NCBI GenBank assembly: GCA_963756745.1
Contig: CAVWOU010000009.1
Coordinates: 124,001-188,000, forward strand
Origin: DASPWW01 sp963756745
GTDB lineage: Bacteria > Actinomycetota > Thermoleophilia > Solirubrobacterales > 70-9
Direction: 5' to 3'
DNA length: 64,000 bases
Made by a program: the position numbers and the translations under genes. Of the stretch, positions 1 to 8,409 are shown in pieces. Within the stretch, counting starts at the first letter, position 1. Each line of letters opens with the position of its first letter. A model generated the notes under the pieces. The model was given only the letters and a program-made list of their open reading frames with translations, searched no databases and was not told the origin of the DNA.

Positions 1-306
1 ACGCTCACCGTCGACGACCACACCGCGAGCAACGGGCAGTCGCGCTACATGCTCGGCGACGAGCCGATCCTGACTCGCGACGGAGCGCCGCTAACCGACC
101 GCAAGGGGCGGCGCTCGTTCGTGACGAGCGCCGGCGCGGGCCCATCGCTGGGCAAGCACATCCTGCTTTCGTACCTGCCTCCGGAGCACGCGAACGTCGG
201 CGAGAAGCTGGCCGTGGAATACATGGGCGAGCGTTACCCCGTGACCGTCGAGGTCGCCGACTCGACACCCCTGTTCGACCCGGACAACGAGCGGATCCGG
301 TCCTGA
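1..306 (+). CDS. GcvT-family FAD-dependent oxidoreductase, C-terminal fragment
   Basis: Only the last 101 codons are in the window; the reading frame is open from base 1 to the TGA at 304. The residues resemble the C-terminal barrel of GcvT-like proteins as found in dimethylglycine or sarcosine dehydrogenases: a GDEPILTRDG stretch, GKHILLSYLPPEHA, a MGERYPVTV strand and the closing LFDPDNERIR. That family transfers one-carbon units from N-methyl compounds to tetrahydrofolate. It could equally be the end of a stand-alone aminomethyltransferase, since the N-terminal part is missing. It converges on the tetR gene that ends 16 bp downstream. Confidence 0.68.
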   Translation, partial: TLTVDDHTASNGQSRYMLGDEPILTRDGAPLTDRKGRRSFVTSAGAGPSLGKHILLSYLPPEHANVGEKLAVEYMGERYPVTVEVADSTPLFDPDNERIRS

Positions 307-321
307 GCAGCGGGCGCGCGA

Positions 322-897
322 CTAATCGCGGGGCAAGGCTCCGCGCAGCCGGGCCTGAGCGCGCTCCAACCGCTTGCCCTCGATCGCGAGCTCGGGGTCG
401 AGCAAGACCTGAAACAGCAGCCCGTAGAACAGCGCCAGCGTCAGGCCGGCCGCGTCCCTGCCGGCTTCGTCGTCTCCGAGGCCCAGCAGCGAGGCGACGG
501 TCGGGCGCGTGCGGCCGAAGCCATCGGCGAGCATCTCCCTGATCCGCGGGTCGTGCTGGGCCTTCGCGAGCGCCCCGACCATGTTCCTGGCGAGTCCCGT
601 GTGGCGCCGGCGGGTGACCTCGATCACCTCGCCCGCTCGCCGGTACCTCTCGGCCGGCGCCCGCGACTCCACGCCGCCGAGGCCGCTTGCGACCTCCTCG
701 AGCCACCGATCGAGCCCCTCGATCACCGCCTCGGTCACGAGGTCGTCCTTGGAGCCGAAGTGGTAGTTGATCGATGCGAGGTTGGCGCCGGACTCCTCGG
801 CGATCGCTCGCGCCGTGATCCGTTCCGGAGGCAGGCGCTCGAGGCAGCGCAGGGTGCCCTCGATGAGGCGCGACCTGTTGCTGCGCTGAGGGCTCAC
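322..897 (-). CDS. TetR/AcrR family transcriptional regulator
   Basis: A 191-residue protein, the usual length for a TetR repressor. The N-terminal DNA-binding domain is clear, with the helix-turn-helix at about residues 27-50 (ITARAIAEESGANLASINYHF) followed by the typical YHFGSKDDL turn; the C-terminal two thirds should form the helical ligand and dimer domain. The start is GTG at 897. It is divergent from the DoxX-like gene, and a 16-bp near-perfect palindrome lies between them at 938-953, so it probably represses that gene and itself. The ligand is not predictable. Confidence 0.9.
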   Translation of the reverse strand: MSPQRSNRSRLIEGTLRCLERLPPERITARAIAEESGANLASINYHFGSKDDLVTEAVIEGLDRWLEEVASGLGGVESRAPAERYRRAGEVIEVTRRRHTGLARNMVGALAKAQHDPRIREMLADGFGRTRPTVASLLGLGDDEAGRDAAGLTLALFYGLLFQVLLDPELAIEGKRLERAQARLRGALPRD

Positions 898-937
898 TGG
901 ACCGCTTCACGCCTGCCTGCTGACGGACACCTTGAAA

Positions 938-953
938 CTATACATATGTTTAG
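938..953. promoter_or_regulatory. Putative TetR operator
   Basis: The 16-bp sequence CTATACATATGTTTAG is a palindrome with seven of eight base pairs matched, in an AT-rich patch within very GC-rich DNA. It sits between the divergent starts of the TetR gene (897) and the DoxX-like gene (994), which is where an autoregulating TetR protein binds. The alternative ATG at 946 lies inside the palindrome, which argues for translation of the downstream gene from 994. Confidence 0.62.
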
Positions 954-993
954 AATCAGGCCGAACCGTCAATCGAATCGATGGAGCTGCCGC

Positions 994-1344
994 ATGTTCG
1001 TCGCCACCCTCGTCGTCTCCCTGCTCCTCGCCGCCCTGCTGTCGTATGCCGCGGTCAGGAAGCTCGGTCACAGCGAGCCGGTCGTCGCGACCTACGCGCG
1101 TGTCGGCGTGCCGGAGGACAAGCTCGACTACCTCGCCGCGATCCTGCTCGCCGGCGCCGCGGGCCTGGCGGTCGGTCTCGTGTGGGCCCCGATCGGCGTC
1201 GCCGCCGCGATCGGCGTGATCGCCTACTTCGTCCTCGCGGTCGCGTCTCACATCAGGGCCGGCGACACCGAGAACCTGCCCACGCCCGCAGCGATCCTGG
1301 TGATCGCCGTCTCCGCCCTGGTCCTGCGGATCGCGACGCTGTAG
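994..1344 (+). CDS. DoxX/MauE-like small membrane protein
   Basis: A 116-residue, very hydrophobic protein with about four transmembrane segments (near residues 2-20, 44-62, 64-84 and 95-114). The layout, including an AAVRKLGHSE motif after the first helix, fits DoxX-like quinone-interacting membrane proteins, whose roles are poorly known. An upstream in-frame ATG at 946 would add 16 polar residues and lies inside the putative operator, so 994 is preferred. It is divergent from a TetR gene and probably controlled by it. Confidence 0.7.
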   Translation: MFVATLVVSLLLAALLSYAAVRKLGHSEPVVATYARVGVPEDKLDYLAAILLAGAAGLAVGLVWAPIGVAAAIGVIAYFVLAVASHIRAGDTENLPTPAAILVIAVSALVLRIATL

Positions 1345-1347
1345 CCC

Positions 1348-2508
1348 CTACGCCATCTCGCCCAGCCGCCGCTCGAGCAGCCGCCGCTCTGGGTCCGAGT
1401 GGACGACCTCGAGCGCGCGCTCGTACTCGGACCGCGCCTCGTCGAACCGGCCGAGTCGCCGTAGCAGCTCGGCCCGCGTCGAGTGGAGGTACTGGTAGCG
1501 ATCGAGCTCGAGCGGCTCGATGAGCGCCAGCGCGGCCTCGACGTCGCCCGCCTCCGCGATCGCAACCGCGCGATTCAACTCGACCACAGGCGAGCCGGTG
1601 AGCCGGGCGAGCTCCCGGTACAACCCCGCGATCGCGGGCCAGTCCTGCGACTCCTCCGTGTGCAGGGCCGCGATCGCGGCCTGAAGCGTGTACTGACCGC
1701 GCCCGCCCAGCGCCACCGCGCGATCGAGCGTCCGCCGTCCCTCCGCGATCTGGTTCCCGTCCCAGAGCGAGCGATCCTGATCGCGCAGCAGCACGACGGT
1801 GCCGTTCGCGAACCGGGCGTCGCGCCGAGCGTCGTTGAGCAGCATCAGGGCGAGCAGGCCGTGCGCCTCGGGCTCGTCAGGCATCAGCTCGGCGAGCGCG
1901 CGCCCGAGCCGGATCGCGTCTGCCGACAGCTCACCGCGGCCTGCGTAACCCTCGTTGAAGATCAGGTAGACGACCGCGAGCACAGCGGCCAGCCGGTCGG
2001 GGAGCAGGTGGTCCGGCGGGACGCGGAACGGGATCCCGGCCGCCTTGATCTTCTTCTTCGCCCGTACGAGCCGCTTTGCCATCGTCGGCTTGGGCACTAG
2101 AAACGCGCGGGCGATCTCGTCCGTGCCGAGGCCGCCGAGCGTGCGCAGGGTCAGGGCCACCTGGGCGTCTGTGCCGAGCGCGGGATGGCAGCACGTGAAC
2201 ACGAGCTCGAGCCGCTCGTCGGGGAACGTGGTCTTCTCCAGTTCATCCTCCACGATCTCGGGTACCTCGAGCAGGTTGGTCTTCGCGGCGAGCGTCTGAT
2301 CGCGCCGGATCCGGTCGATCGCGCGGTTGCGAGCGGTCGTGACGAGCCACGCGCCGGGGTTCGCGGGAGCACCTTCGCGCGGCCACCGCTCTGCCGCGAT
2401 CGCGAACGCGTCCTGAGCAGCTTCCTCGGCGAGGTCGAAGTCGCCGAGGAACCCGATCAGCGAAGCGAGGACGCGGCCCCACTCGTCGCGAAAAGCCTGC
2501 TCGATCAG
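1348..2508 (-). CDS. ECF42-type RNA polymerase sigma factor (SigJ/DUF6596 family)
   Basis: A 386-residue reading frame with all parts of an ECF42 sigma factor: region 2 near the N-terminus ([11 protein letters not shown], then [17 protein letters not shown] at about residues 50-65), region 4 ([14 protein letters not shown], then [20 protein letters not shown]) and the long TPR-like C-terminal extension of this group ([13 protein letters not shown] onwards). No ATG, GTG or TTG gives a complete region 2; the first GTG, at 2253, would remove it. The only fitting start is CTG at 2508, overlapping the TGA of the upstream YCII gene as CTGA, after a GGTGGTGGAG ribosome site. ECF42 factors normally sit beside YCII/DGPF genes, as here; the C-terminal extension is thought to replace an anti-sigma factor. 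Confidence 0.85.
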   Translation of the reverse strand: MIEQAFRDEWGRVLASLIGFLGDFDLAEEAAQDAFAIAAERWPREGAPANPGAWLVTTARNRAIDRIRRDQTLAAKTNLLEVPEIVEDELEKTTFPDERLELVFTCCHPALGTDAQVALTLRTLGGLGTDEIARAFLVPKPTMAKRLVRAKKKIKAAGIPFRVPPDHLLPDRLAAVLAVVYLIFNEGYAGRGELSADAIRLGRALAELMPDEPEAHGLLALMLLNDARRDARFANGTVVLLRDQDRSLWDGNQIAEGRRTLDRAVALGGRGQYTLQAAIAALHTEESQDWPAIAGLYRELARLTGSPVVELNRAVAIAEAGDVEAALALIEPLELDRYQYLHSTRAELLRRLGRFDEARSEYERALEVVHSDPERRLLERRLGEMA

Positions 2509-2849
2509 CGCTCCACCACCGGCCGAACCTCAATCGCTCCGCCCATCCGGGCGGCGGGAATGCGAGAGGCCAGCTCGATCGCCGCGTCGAGATCGTCCGC
2601 CTCGTACAGGTAATACCCGCCAAGAACCTCCTTGGTGTCCACGAACGGGCCGTCGGTAGCCAGCGTCTTGCCGTCCTCCACGCGCACGGTTGTCGCGGTC
2701 TCGGCCGGCTGGAGCTGGTCGCCGCCGATCACACCGGGCGTCTCGGAGATCGCGTAGTACTCGCCGAGCACTTGCTTCTGCTCGTCCTCGGACAGCGTCT
2801 CGAACTCGGCAATCGCGTCGCCGGAGTAGATCTGGAGCAGGTACTGCAT
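2505..2849 (-). CDS. YCII/DGPF-domain protein
   Basis: A 114-residue protein with the DGPF motif at residues 66-69 ([11 protein letters not shown]) and an alpha/beta fold typical of YCII-related proteins; the C-terminus ends in [10 protein letters not shown] good ribosome site (AAAGGAGGAAG) precedes the ATG. It overlaps the ECF42 sigma gene by four bases and the two are surely co-transcribed. Members of this family are constant partners and likely targets of ECF42 sigma factors; their chemistry is unknown. Confidence 0.88.
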   Translation of the reverse strand: MQYLLQIYSGDAIAEFETLSEDEQKQVLGEYYAISETPGVIGGDQLQPAETATTVRVEDGKTLATDGPFVDTKEVLGGYYLYEADDLDAAIELASRIPAARMGGAIEVRPVVER

Positions 2850-2914
2850 CGCTTCCTCCTTTGCTGGAGTGGGGTAATCCTAAGACGAACGGACGGTCGT
2901 GAAATGGACAGCTG

Positions 2915-3877
2915 TCACTCGGCCTCGATCGTCGTCAGCCACACTCCCGACAGCGACTCGATCGCGCTCGCCGACTGGATCCCCCGGACCGAACGCTCGA
3001 TGCCGAGCACACGGCGACCCGCGCCGGTGACGAGCGTGAGCAGCGGGTCGCCGCGGACATCGGCGGCCGCCGCGGGTGGAAGCGAGTCGGCCACCTGGGC
3101 GCCGCCGCGGCGCAGCAGCGCCACACGCTCCGGGGCGGTGGGCACCACCTGGAACTCGACCTGGTCGAGCGCGGGCCCGAGCTCGGCGCGGGTCCCCCAC
3201 CACTCGACGTTGCGAGCGATCACGATCCGCTCCGCGTCGCGCTCGCGGAGCTCGAACGGCCCGGTCCCGGAGCGTTCGTCGCGCGACAGCTCCGCCGCGC
3301 GGCCGCTGCGCGGTCGGAGGGCGGCCGGCGAGACGATCCCGAGGCGCGGCGAGGCGAGCCGGCCCGGGAAGTCGGTCACCGAGCGCGAGAGGATGAAACG
3401 AACCAGATCCGGTCGCGGAGCGTCCGCCGCGACGAGCTCGGGAAGCAGCGCCCGGCCCTCCCTGAGCGTGCGCCACCGCTCCACGTTGGCGAGCACCGCG
3501 GTGGCGTTGAACGGGGTTCCGTCCTGGAACCGAACCCGCCGGCGCAGCTCGAAGCGCCAGATCTGCCGATCGCCCGAAGAGCGCCACGCTCGGGCGAGCC
3601 CGCGCTGGCGGTTTGACTCTCCGAACGGCGCGTTCAGCGACTCGACCAGCGGCTCGTGGACCTGTCGCGTGACGATCTGGTCCGAGCGCGTCGCGGCAAG
3701 CAGCGGATCGAGCTCGTCGGGCCTCTGCGCGAGGGCGTAGGACAGCGCGTTCCCGGTCCCGAGTGGCGCACCGCTCCCGGCCGCCGAGCCGCCGAGAGAA
3801 TCGTCGTCCCCGCACCCGGTGGCGATCGCCGCCGCGAGTGACGCGCAGACCAGGGCGCCACGCAGCCGACTCGACAT
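2915..3877 (-). CDS. Short family-5 (peptide/nickel-type) solute-binding lipoprotein
   Basis: A 320-residue lipoprotein. The signal peptide ends in a lipobox with Cys22 (AIATGCGDDD). The body matches family-5 extracellular binding proteins: YALAQRPDELDPLLAATRSD, then QVHEPLVESL, WRFELRRRVRFQDGTPF and a GTGPFELRE segment. Those proteins usually exceed 500 residues, so this one lacks most of the C-terminal lobe, yet it ends at an ordinary stop with no frameshift remnant seen. No permease or ATPase gene is adjacent; it follows secG by 10 bp and may share its transcript. It may be a degenerate binding protein. Confidence 0.72.
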   Translation of the reverse strand: MSSRLRGALVCASLAAAIATGCGDDDSLGGSAAGSGAPLGTGNALSYALAQRPDELDPLLAATRSDQIVTRQVHEPLVESLNAPFGESNRQRGLARAWRSSGDRQIWRFELRRRVRFQDGTPFNATAVLANVERWRTLREGRALLPELVAADAPRPDLVRFILSRSVTDFPGRLASPRLGIVSPAALRPRSGRAAELSRDERSGTGPFELRERDAERIVIARNVEWWGTRAELGPALDQVEFQVVPTAPERVALLRRGGAQVADSLPPAAAADVRGDPLLTLVTGAGRRVLGIERSVRGIQSASAIESLSGVWLTTIEAE

Positions 3878-3887
3878 CGTGAGGGAG

Positions 3888-4112
3888 CTAGATCTTCAGG
3901 ATGACGAGCGTGTTGACGGCGAACAGGATCGAGAAGAAGATCGTCCAGCGATCCAGGTTTCGCTCCACTAGCGAGCCGCCGCCGAAGGCGCTGCCGGTCT
4001 GGCCGATCCCGAATGCACCCGATAGCCCCGTGTCCTTCCCCGAGTGCAGGAGCACGAGGAAGATCAGGATCACCGAGATCATGACCTGGACGACGCTGAG
4101 GAGAGTCTCCAT
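3888..4112 (-). CDS. secG: Preprotein translocase subunit SecG
   Basis: A 74-residue protein with two hydrophobic helices (about residues 3-22 and 53-72) around the conserved loop containing LLHSGKDTGLSGAFG and FGGGSLVERNLDRWT, which is diagnostic for SecG. SecG joins SecYE in the membrane and assists SecA-driven export. The ATG at 4112 is chosen because the longer frame adds an unrelated arginine-rich N-terminus. In many actinobacteria secG follows gap-pgk-tpi; here it lies 12 kb away behind ccmF. Confidence 0.93.
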   Translation of the reverse strand: METLLSVVQVMISVILIFLVLLHSGKDTGLSGAFGIGQTGSAFGGGSLVERNLDRWTIFFSILFAVNTLVILKI

Positions 4113-4150
4113 GAGGTCCGCAGTGTAGCCACCCCGCGCGCGGGGCCGGC

Positions 4151-4441
4151 CTACTGTGTGCGCTTGCCGGCCTCGAGCTCGTCGAGCCGCTTCAGGATCC
4201 CGATTGCATCGCGGCGCAGCTCGGTGTCCTGGCGGCGCCACTCCTGCTCGGTGATCTTGCCAGCCTCGCGGTCGAGCTCCGCATCGCGGATCTCGCGGTA
4301 CTTGGCCTGCTTGCGCGCCTCGAGATCGGCGATCCGAGGATCCTCGACCTCGCTGTGCGAGACGCCCGCCGCACGACGCAGCGGGGCCGTCACGAAGACG
4401 GCCAGCACGACGAGGATCACCGCTATGAGCACCAGCTCCAC
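4151..4441 (-). CDS. CcmI-like small membrane protein of cytochrome c maturation
   Basis: A 96-residue protein with one N-terminal transmembrane helix (residues 2-20) followed by a charged, probably helical cytoplasmic part (LEARKQAKYREIRDAELDRE, then KITEQEWRRQDTELRRDAI). That pattern, with repeated R/E-rich heptads and a GKIT-E-W turn, resembles the N-terminal section of CcmI. It lies 64 bp after ccmF on the same strand. CcmI holds apocytochrome for the heme lyase; this version lacks the large TPR part, so the role is inferred from context. Confidence 0.6.
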   Translation of the reverse strand: MELVLIAVILVVLAVFVTAPLRRAAGVSHSEVEDPRIADLEARKQAKYREIRDAELDREAGKITEQEWRRQDTELRRDAIGILKRLDELEAGKRTQ

Positions 4442-4459
4442 GGCAGTGGCTAAGCAGAC

Positions 4460-4496
4460 CGCGCGACGGCGGACGCGAAGCGGAGCACGTCGCGCG
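4460..4496. terminator. Stem-loop between ccmF and the CcmI-like gene
   Basis: Two perfectly complementary 9-base arms, CGCGCGACG (4460-4468) and CGTCGCGCG (4488-4496), with a 19-base loop. On the minus strand it follows the ccmF stop codon but no T-run follows it; on the plus strand ATTAATT follows. It could be a processing or attenuation structure rather than a true terminator. Confidence 0.35.
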
Positions 4497-4505
4497 ATTA
4501 ATTCT

Positions 4506-6707
4506 CTAGGCGCGCGACAGCTCCCGCGCGAGGCGCGCCGCGTACACGTCCGCGACCCTTCGCCGGCGCGCCTCCGCGGTCGGCCACAGGGCGATCAACG
4601 CCCCGACGAGGGCGAGCAGCCACCCGATCCAGATCCACGTCACGAGGGGGTTGACGTTGACGCGGAAGTTCGCCGGCGGCGGATCACGCTGGTAGCGGGC
4701 CGCGACCTCGCGGATCGCCTCTCCCTGGAGCGCGGCGAGCTGCTGCTGGGCTACCGGCGCCTCGGCCGGGATGCGCTCGGCGATCGTCGCCAGGTTGCGG
4801 TCGGCTTCCTCGATCACGGGATCGAGCCGCGTGAGATCGGGTTGCATCGCGGTCCAGAAGTCGCCGTCGAGGCCGTCCGTGCGGCCGACCTCACTCGTCG
4901 CCTCGCCCTCGAAGAAGCCCCGCACGGGAGCAGCGGGGTCCGTGTCGCGGCTCGAGTAGTAGTTGCGCGACGGGCGCAGCGTCGCGAAGCGCTCGCCGTC
5001 CCGGGTCACCTGGAGCACGCCCCCGAGGGTCAACCGCTGCTCGGCGGCGCTGACGTTCTGGGTGGGCTCGGCGTAGCGGACCTCGTAGTCGCCGACACTC
5101 GCCGACTCGCCCGGCTCCAGGAACACGTCGCTGCTCGTCTGAAACGTCGAGGACGCCGCGACGCCGACGAGCAGCACCGCTATCCCGGCGTGGACCACAT
5201 ATCCTCCGTAGCGGCGCCGGTTGCGGGAGACCATCGCCACCAGCGCGCCGGGGACTGAGCCACCGGCGCGCGCCCGCCGGGCGGAGACGCCCTTCGCGAA
5301 CTCCTGCACGAGCGCGGCGAGCGCGAACGCGGCGAACGAGAACAGTGCGAGCGCCCACGGCTCGCCACGCGCATCGGTGAACACGACGAGCCCGATCGCT
5401 ACTGTCGCGGCGACCCCGAGCGGCGCCCGGAACGTCCGCCACGCGGCCTCACGGCTCATCCGGCGCCACGCGACGAGTGGGCCGATCCCCGTGAACAGCA
5501 CCAGCAGGATCGCGAGCGGCGTCACGAGCCGATCGAAGAACGGTGGGCCAACCGACGAGCGCGTGCCCGTCACCGCCTCGGAGACGAGGGGGAAGAACGT
5601 GCCCCAGAAGATCACCGCGCACAGGCCCAGGAGAAGCAGGTTGTTGACGAGGAATATCGACTCGCGCGAGACCATCGAGTCCATCCTCCGCTCCGAACGC
5701 AGGTCGTCGAGCCGCGAGACGATCAGCGCGGTCGACCCGAGCACTACGCACGCGATCAGGACGAGGATCGGCGGGCCCACAGTCGACGCACCGAAGGCGT
5801 GGATCGAGTCGAGGATCCCGGAGCGCACCATGAAGGTGCCGAGCAGGGCGAGCGAGAACGCCGTCACGATCAACGACGCGTTCCAGACCCGCAGCATCCC
5901 GCGGCGCTCCTGGACCTGGATCGAGTGCAGGAACGCGGTCGTGATGAGCCACGGCATCAGCGACGCGTTCTCGACCGGGTCCCAGGCCCAGTATCCGCCC
6001 CAGCCGAGCTCGCTGTAGGACCAGCGGGCGCCGAGCGCGATCCCGATCGTGAGGAACGTCCACGCGATGAGCGCGAAGCGGCGCGTCGAGCGAATCCAAC
6101 TCGCGTCGAGTCGTCGCGTAATCAGCGCCCCGATCGCGAACGCGAACGGGATCGAGAGGAACACGTAGCCCGAGTAGAGCATCGGGGGGTGGATCGCCAT
6201 CGCCGGGTGGCGGAGCAGCGGGGTCAGGCCGACCCCCTCCGCCGGCGCGGGGTCGAGGCGGGCGAACGGGTTGGCGTCGGGCCCCGCGAGCAGCATCAGG
6301 CCACAGAAGAAGGCCCCGACGCCCATCAACACCGCGGTCGCCCACGGGACGATCTCGCGCAACCGGTTCCTGGTCGCGAACAGCACGGCCGACGACGCCA
6401 GCGAGAGCACCCAAGCCCAGAGCAGGAGCGAGCCGCCCTGGCTCGACCACATCGCGGTCAGCTTGTACCCGGTCGGGGTGGTGGTCGAGGAGTGCTCGGC
6501 GACTAGCCGGAAGGAGAAATCCGAGCGCAGAAACGCCGCTTCTAGGATCACGACGGCGAGGGTGAGCAGGGCGGCGAGCGCGTACACGGCGCGGCGAGAC
6601 GAGTCGACCCAGCGCCGATCCCCCCTCGTCCCGGCGAGCGCGGCAGCCGCCGCGTAGAGCGCCGTCACGAGCGCGAGGACGAGGCAGGCGGCTCCGAAGA
6701 CGATCAT
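4506..6707 (-). CDS. ccmF: Cytochrome c heme lyase CcmF
   Basis: A 733-residue polytopic membrane protein with about 14 predicted helices. The WWD domain that presents heme is intact (WGGYWAWDPVENASLMPW at 237-254), preceded by the conserved HPAMAIHPPMLYSGY segment (167-181) and a GGSLLLWAW stretch at 91-99. A long extracytoplasmic section lies near 510-680 before the last helix. CcmF ligates heme to the CXXCH sites of apocytochrome c outside the membrane. It follows ccmE by 22 bp in one operon. The ccmABC genes are not in this window. Confidence 0.96.
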   Translation of the reverse strand: MIVFGAACLVLALVTALYAAAAALAGTRGDRRWVDSSRRAVYALAALLTLAVVILEAAFLRSDFSFRLVAEHSSTTTPTGYKLTAMWSSQGGSLLLWAWVLSLASSAVLFATRNRLREIVPWATAVLMGVGAFFCGLMLLAGPDANPFARLDPAPAEGVGLTPLLRHPAMAIHPPMLYSGYVFLSIPFAFAIGALITRRLDASWIRSTRRFALIAWTFLTIGIALGARWSYSELGWGGYWAWDPVENASLMPWLITTAFLHSIQVQERRGMLRVWNASLIVTAFSLALLGTFMVRSGILDSIHAFGASTVGPPILVLIACVVLGSTALIVSRLDDLRSERRMDSMVSRESIFLVNNLLLLGLCAVIFWGTFFPLVSEAVTGTRSSVGPPFFDRLVTPLAILLVLFTGIGPLVAWRRMSREAAWRTFRAPLGVAATVAIGLVVFTDARGEPWALALFSFAAFALAALVQEFAKGVSARRARAGGSVPGALVAMVSRNRRRYGGYVVHAGIAVLLVGVAASSTFQTSSDVFLEPGESASVGDYEVRYAEPTQNVSAAEQRLTLGGVLQVTRDGERFATLRPSRNYYSSRDTDPAAPVRGFFEGEATSEVGRTDGLDGDFWTAMQPDLTRLDPVIEEADRNLATIAERIPAEAPVAQQQLAALQGEAIREVAARYQRDPPPANFRVNVNPLVTWIWIGWLLALVGALIALWPTAEARRRRVADVYAARLARELSRA

Positions 6708-6729
6708 CGCTGGGCGCGGCGGGGCATGC

Positions 6730-7155
6730 TCATTCCTCGATGATCACGTGCTCGGGGTCCTGCTCGGCCTCGTCCGAGAACTTCGAGGGGCACTTGGTGA
6801 TCAGGGTGTCGCGATCGGCGACGAACGTGTCCTCTTCCAGGCGCCCGGTGACGATCACCTCGCGGCCCTCGCGGAAGGGGTCGGGGACGGTCCCGCTGTA
6901 GCTGACCGGGAGACTCTCGGACCCGTCGCGGTCCTCGATCCCGAATCGAAGCCCGCCGTCTGTTCGCTCGACAGAGTCCGTCACGACCCGTCCCGTCAGG
7001 TCGTAGGTGTCCGATGAGCCCGAATTGAGCAGATCGGAGGGCTGCTTCGCCTCGGTCGAGGCGCTGAACGACGTGTAAACGAGCGCGGCAGCCAGCAACA
7101 CGGCCGCGCCGAGGGCCACGCTGAGACGAATCTTGCGCTTGCGATCGGGGTCCAT
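6730..7155 (-). CDS. ccmE: Heme chaperone CcmE, cysteine-type
   Basis: A 141-residue protein with an N-terminal anchor helix (residues 10-29) and the OB-fold periplasmic domain of CcmE (YDLTGRVV, LPVSYSGTVPDPFREG, VIVTGRLEEDTFVAD). In most bacteria heme is bound by His in an HXXXY motif; here the site reads TLITKCPSKF, giving Cys122 and Phe126, i.e. the rarer CXXXY class with Phe instead of Tyr. CcmE takes heme from CcmC and hands it to CcmF, its neighbour. It is divergent from the SDR gene with only 34 bp between. Confidence 0.92.
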   Translation of the reverse strand: MDPDRKRKIRLSVALGAAVLLAAALVYTSFSASTEAKQPSDLLNSGSSDTYDLTGRVVTDSVERTDGGLRFGIEDRDGSESLPVSYSGTVPDPFREGREVIVTGRLEEDTFVADRDTLITKCPSKFSDEAEQDPEHVIIEE

Positions 7156-7189
7156 CCGGAGATGAAGGGGGAATTATCGCAATGCGAGA

Positions 7190-7903
7190 ATGACCGCCGT
7201 GGCCGACGCCCCAGTGCTCTTGATTACCGGCGCGAGCAGCGGAATCGGCGCCGCCACGGCCCGTGCGGCGTCGGAGGCCGGGTACCGGCTCGTGCTCGGC
7301 GCGCGCCGCAAGAAGGAGCTCGACAAGCTCGCTCGCGAGCTCGGCGGAGCGGAGCGCGCGATCGCTCGCAGCTGCGACGTCACGAACTGGGCCGACGTGG
7401 AGGGAATCGCGGAGGCAGCGCTGACGAAGTTCGGGCGCATCGACGCCGTGTTCGCGAACGCCGGCTTCGGGGCCAAGCGGGGGTTCCTCGAGGAGTCGGT
7501 CCCGCACTGGAAGTCGATGATCGAGACGAACGTGCTCGGCGTGGCGCTCACGATCCGCGCCACGCTCCCCGAGCTCCTCGATCGCGACCGCGGACACTAC
7601 GTGCTCACCGGATCGGTCGCGGGCCGCCGGGCGGTACCCGGCTCGCTCTACTCGGCGACCAAATGGGCGGTCGGTGCGATCGCGGAGTCGCTGCGCCAGG
7701 AGCTGCGCCAGATGCACGAGACCGATGGCATCCGTGTGACCGCGATCTCGCCCGGCGCGACCGACACGCCGTTCTTCGACAACCGACCCGAGAACGCGCT
7801 CGGCGCGGAGGACGTCGCGCGTGCCGTGATCTACGCGCTCTCGCAGCCTCTGCACGTGGACATCAACGAGATCGTCGTGCGCCCCTCCAGCCAGCCGACC
7901 TGA
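7190..7903 (+). CDS. SDR family NAD(P)-dependent oxidoreductase
   Basis: A 237-residue classical short-chain dehydrogenase. The cofactor motif TGASSGIG is at residues 13-20, the NAG motif at 90-92, and the catalytic residues are Ser142, Tyr154 and Lys158 (YSATK). A GARRKKEL segment after the second strand suggests NADP preference. The sequence ends in INEIVVRPSSQPT, common in the YdfG/serine-dehydrogenase-like group. The substrate cannot be told. It stands alone on the plus strand next to ccmE. Confidence 0.88.
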   Translation: MTAVADAPVLLITGASSGIGAATARAASEAGYRLVLGARRKKELDKLARELGGAERAIARSCDVTNWADVEGIAEAALTKFGRIDAVFANAGFGAKRGFLEESVPHWKSMIETNVLGVALTIRATLPELLDRDRGHYVLTGSVAGRRAVPGSLYSATKWAVGAIAESLRQELRQMHETDGIRVTAISPGATDTPFFDNRPENALGAEDVARAVIYALSQPLHVDINEIVVRPSSQPT

Positions 7904-7950
7904 CACGGTGGCGAGCCGCCGTGTGGGTCCAGTTCCAAATGCGACATCGC

Positions 7951-8385
7951 CTACTCCAAAAGCTCGTTGAACTGCCTGCCAGCCGCCGCCGAGCCTGTCC
8001 CGGCGCTCGGCGACGAGGTGCTCGGCGTTTCGCCCGGCTCCTGCCGGATGTCCATGCGGGCGATCAGCCCGGCGCTCAACGTGTACACGTGTTGGACGTG
8101 CTCGTCGGCGATCACGCCGCCGTTGTGGTCGCGCACGACCTGGTGGACGTCGACGACGATCCGGCCCCCCTCGTCCTCGGAGAACGCCAGCGGCTCGACG
8201 CGCGGGTCGATGGTCTCGAGCTGCCGCGTCCAGTAGGCGCGGATCGTCTCATGACCGTGCAGCCGTCCGCCGTCGATCGCGTTCGGCCAGTCGACATCGG
8301 GGTGCATGCCGGCGAGCGCCGCATCGAGGTCGCGGGCGTTGAAGGCCGCGTACGAATCGCGGATCAGGTCGTGTTGGGCTGACAC
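7951..8385 (-). CDS. SnoaL-like (NTF2 fold) protein
   Basis: A 144-residue protein with the SnoaL/NTF2-like pattern: YAAFNARDLDAALAGMHPDVDWPNAI at the N-terminus, then HGHETIRAYW and a C-terminal VYTLSAGLIARMDIRQ strand. The last 30 residues are low-complexity (Ser, Gly, Ala, Thr). Such proteins are small cyclases, isomerases or binding proteins; none of the residues fix the reaction. Start is GTG. It is divergent from a TetR gene with a palindromic operator between them, so it is probably that regulator's target. Confidence 0.78.
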   Translation of the reverse strand: MSAQHDLIRDSYAAFNARDLDAALAGMHPDVDWPNAIDGGRLHGHETIRAYWTRQLETIDPRVEPLAFSEDEGGRIVVDVHQVVRDHNGGVIADEHVQHVYTLSAGLIARMDIRQEPGETPSTSSPSAGTGSAAAGRQFNELLE

Positions 8386-8409
8386 CGGAACTCCTTCGGT
8401 CGGGTTAGC

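Noticed and set aside
5..910. 301-residue minus-strand frame rich in Arg, Pro and Gly overlapping the first tetR gene
   Set aside because: It is a shadow of the TetR coding strand; composition is that of out-of-frame GC-rich DNA and no motif is present.
946..993. Upstream ATG for the DoxX-like gene
   Set aside because: It falls inside the palindromic operator and adds a polar stretch that would precede the first membrane helix.
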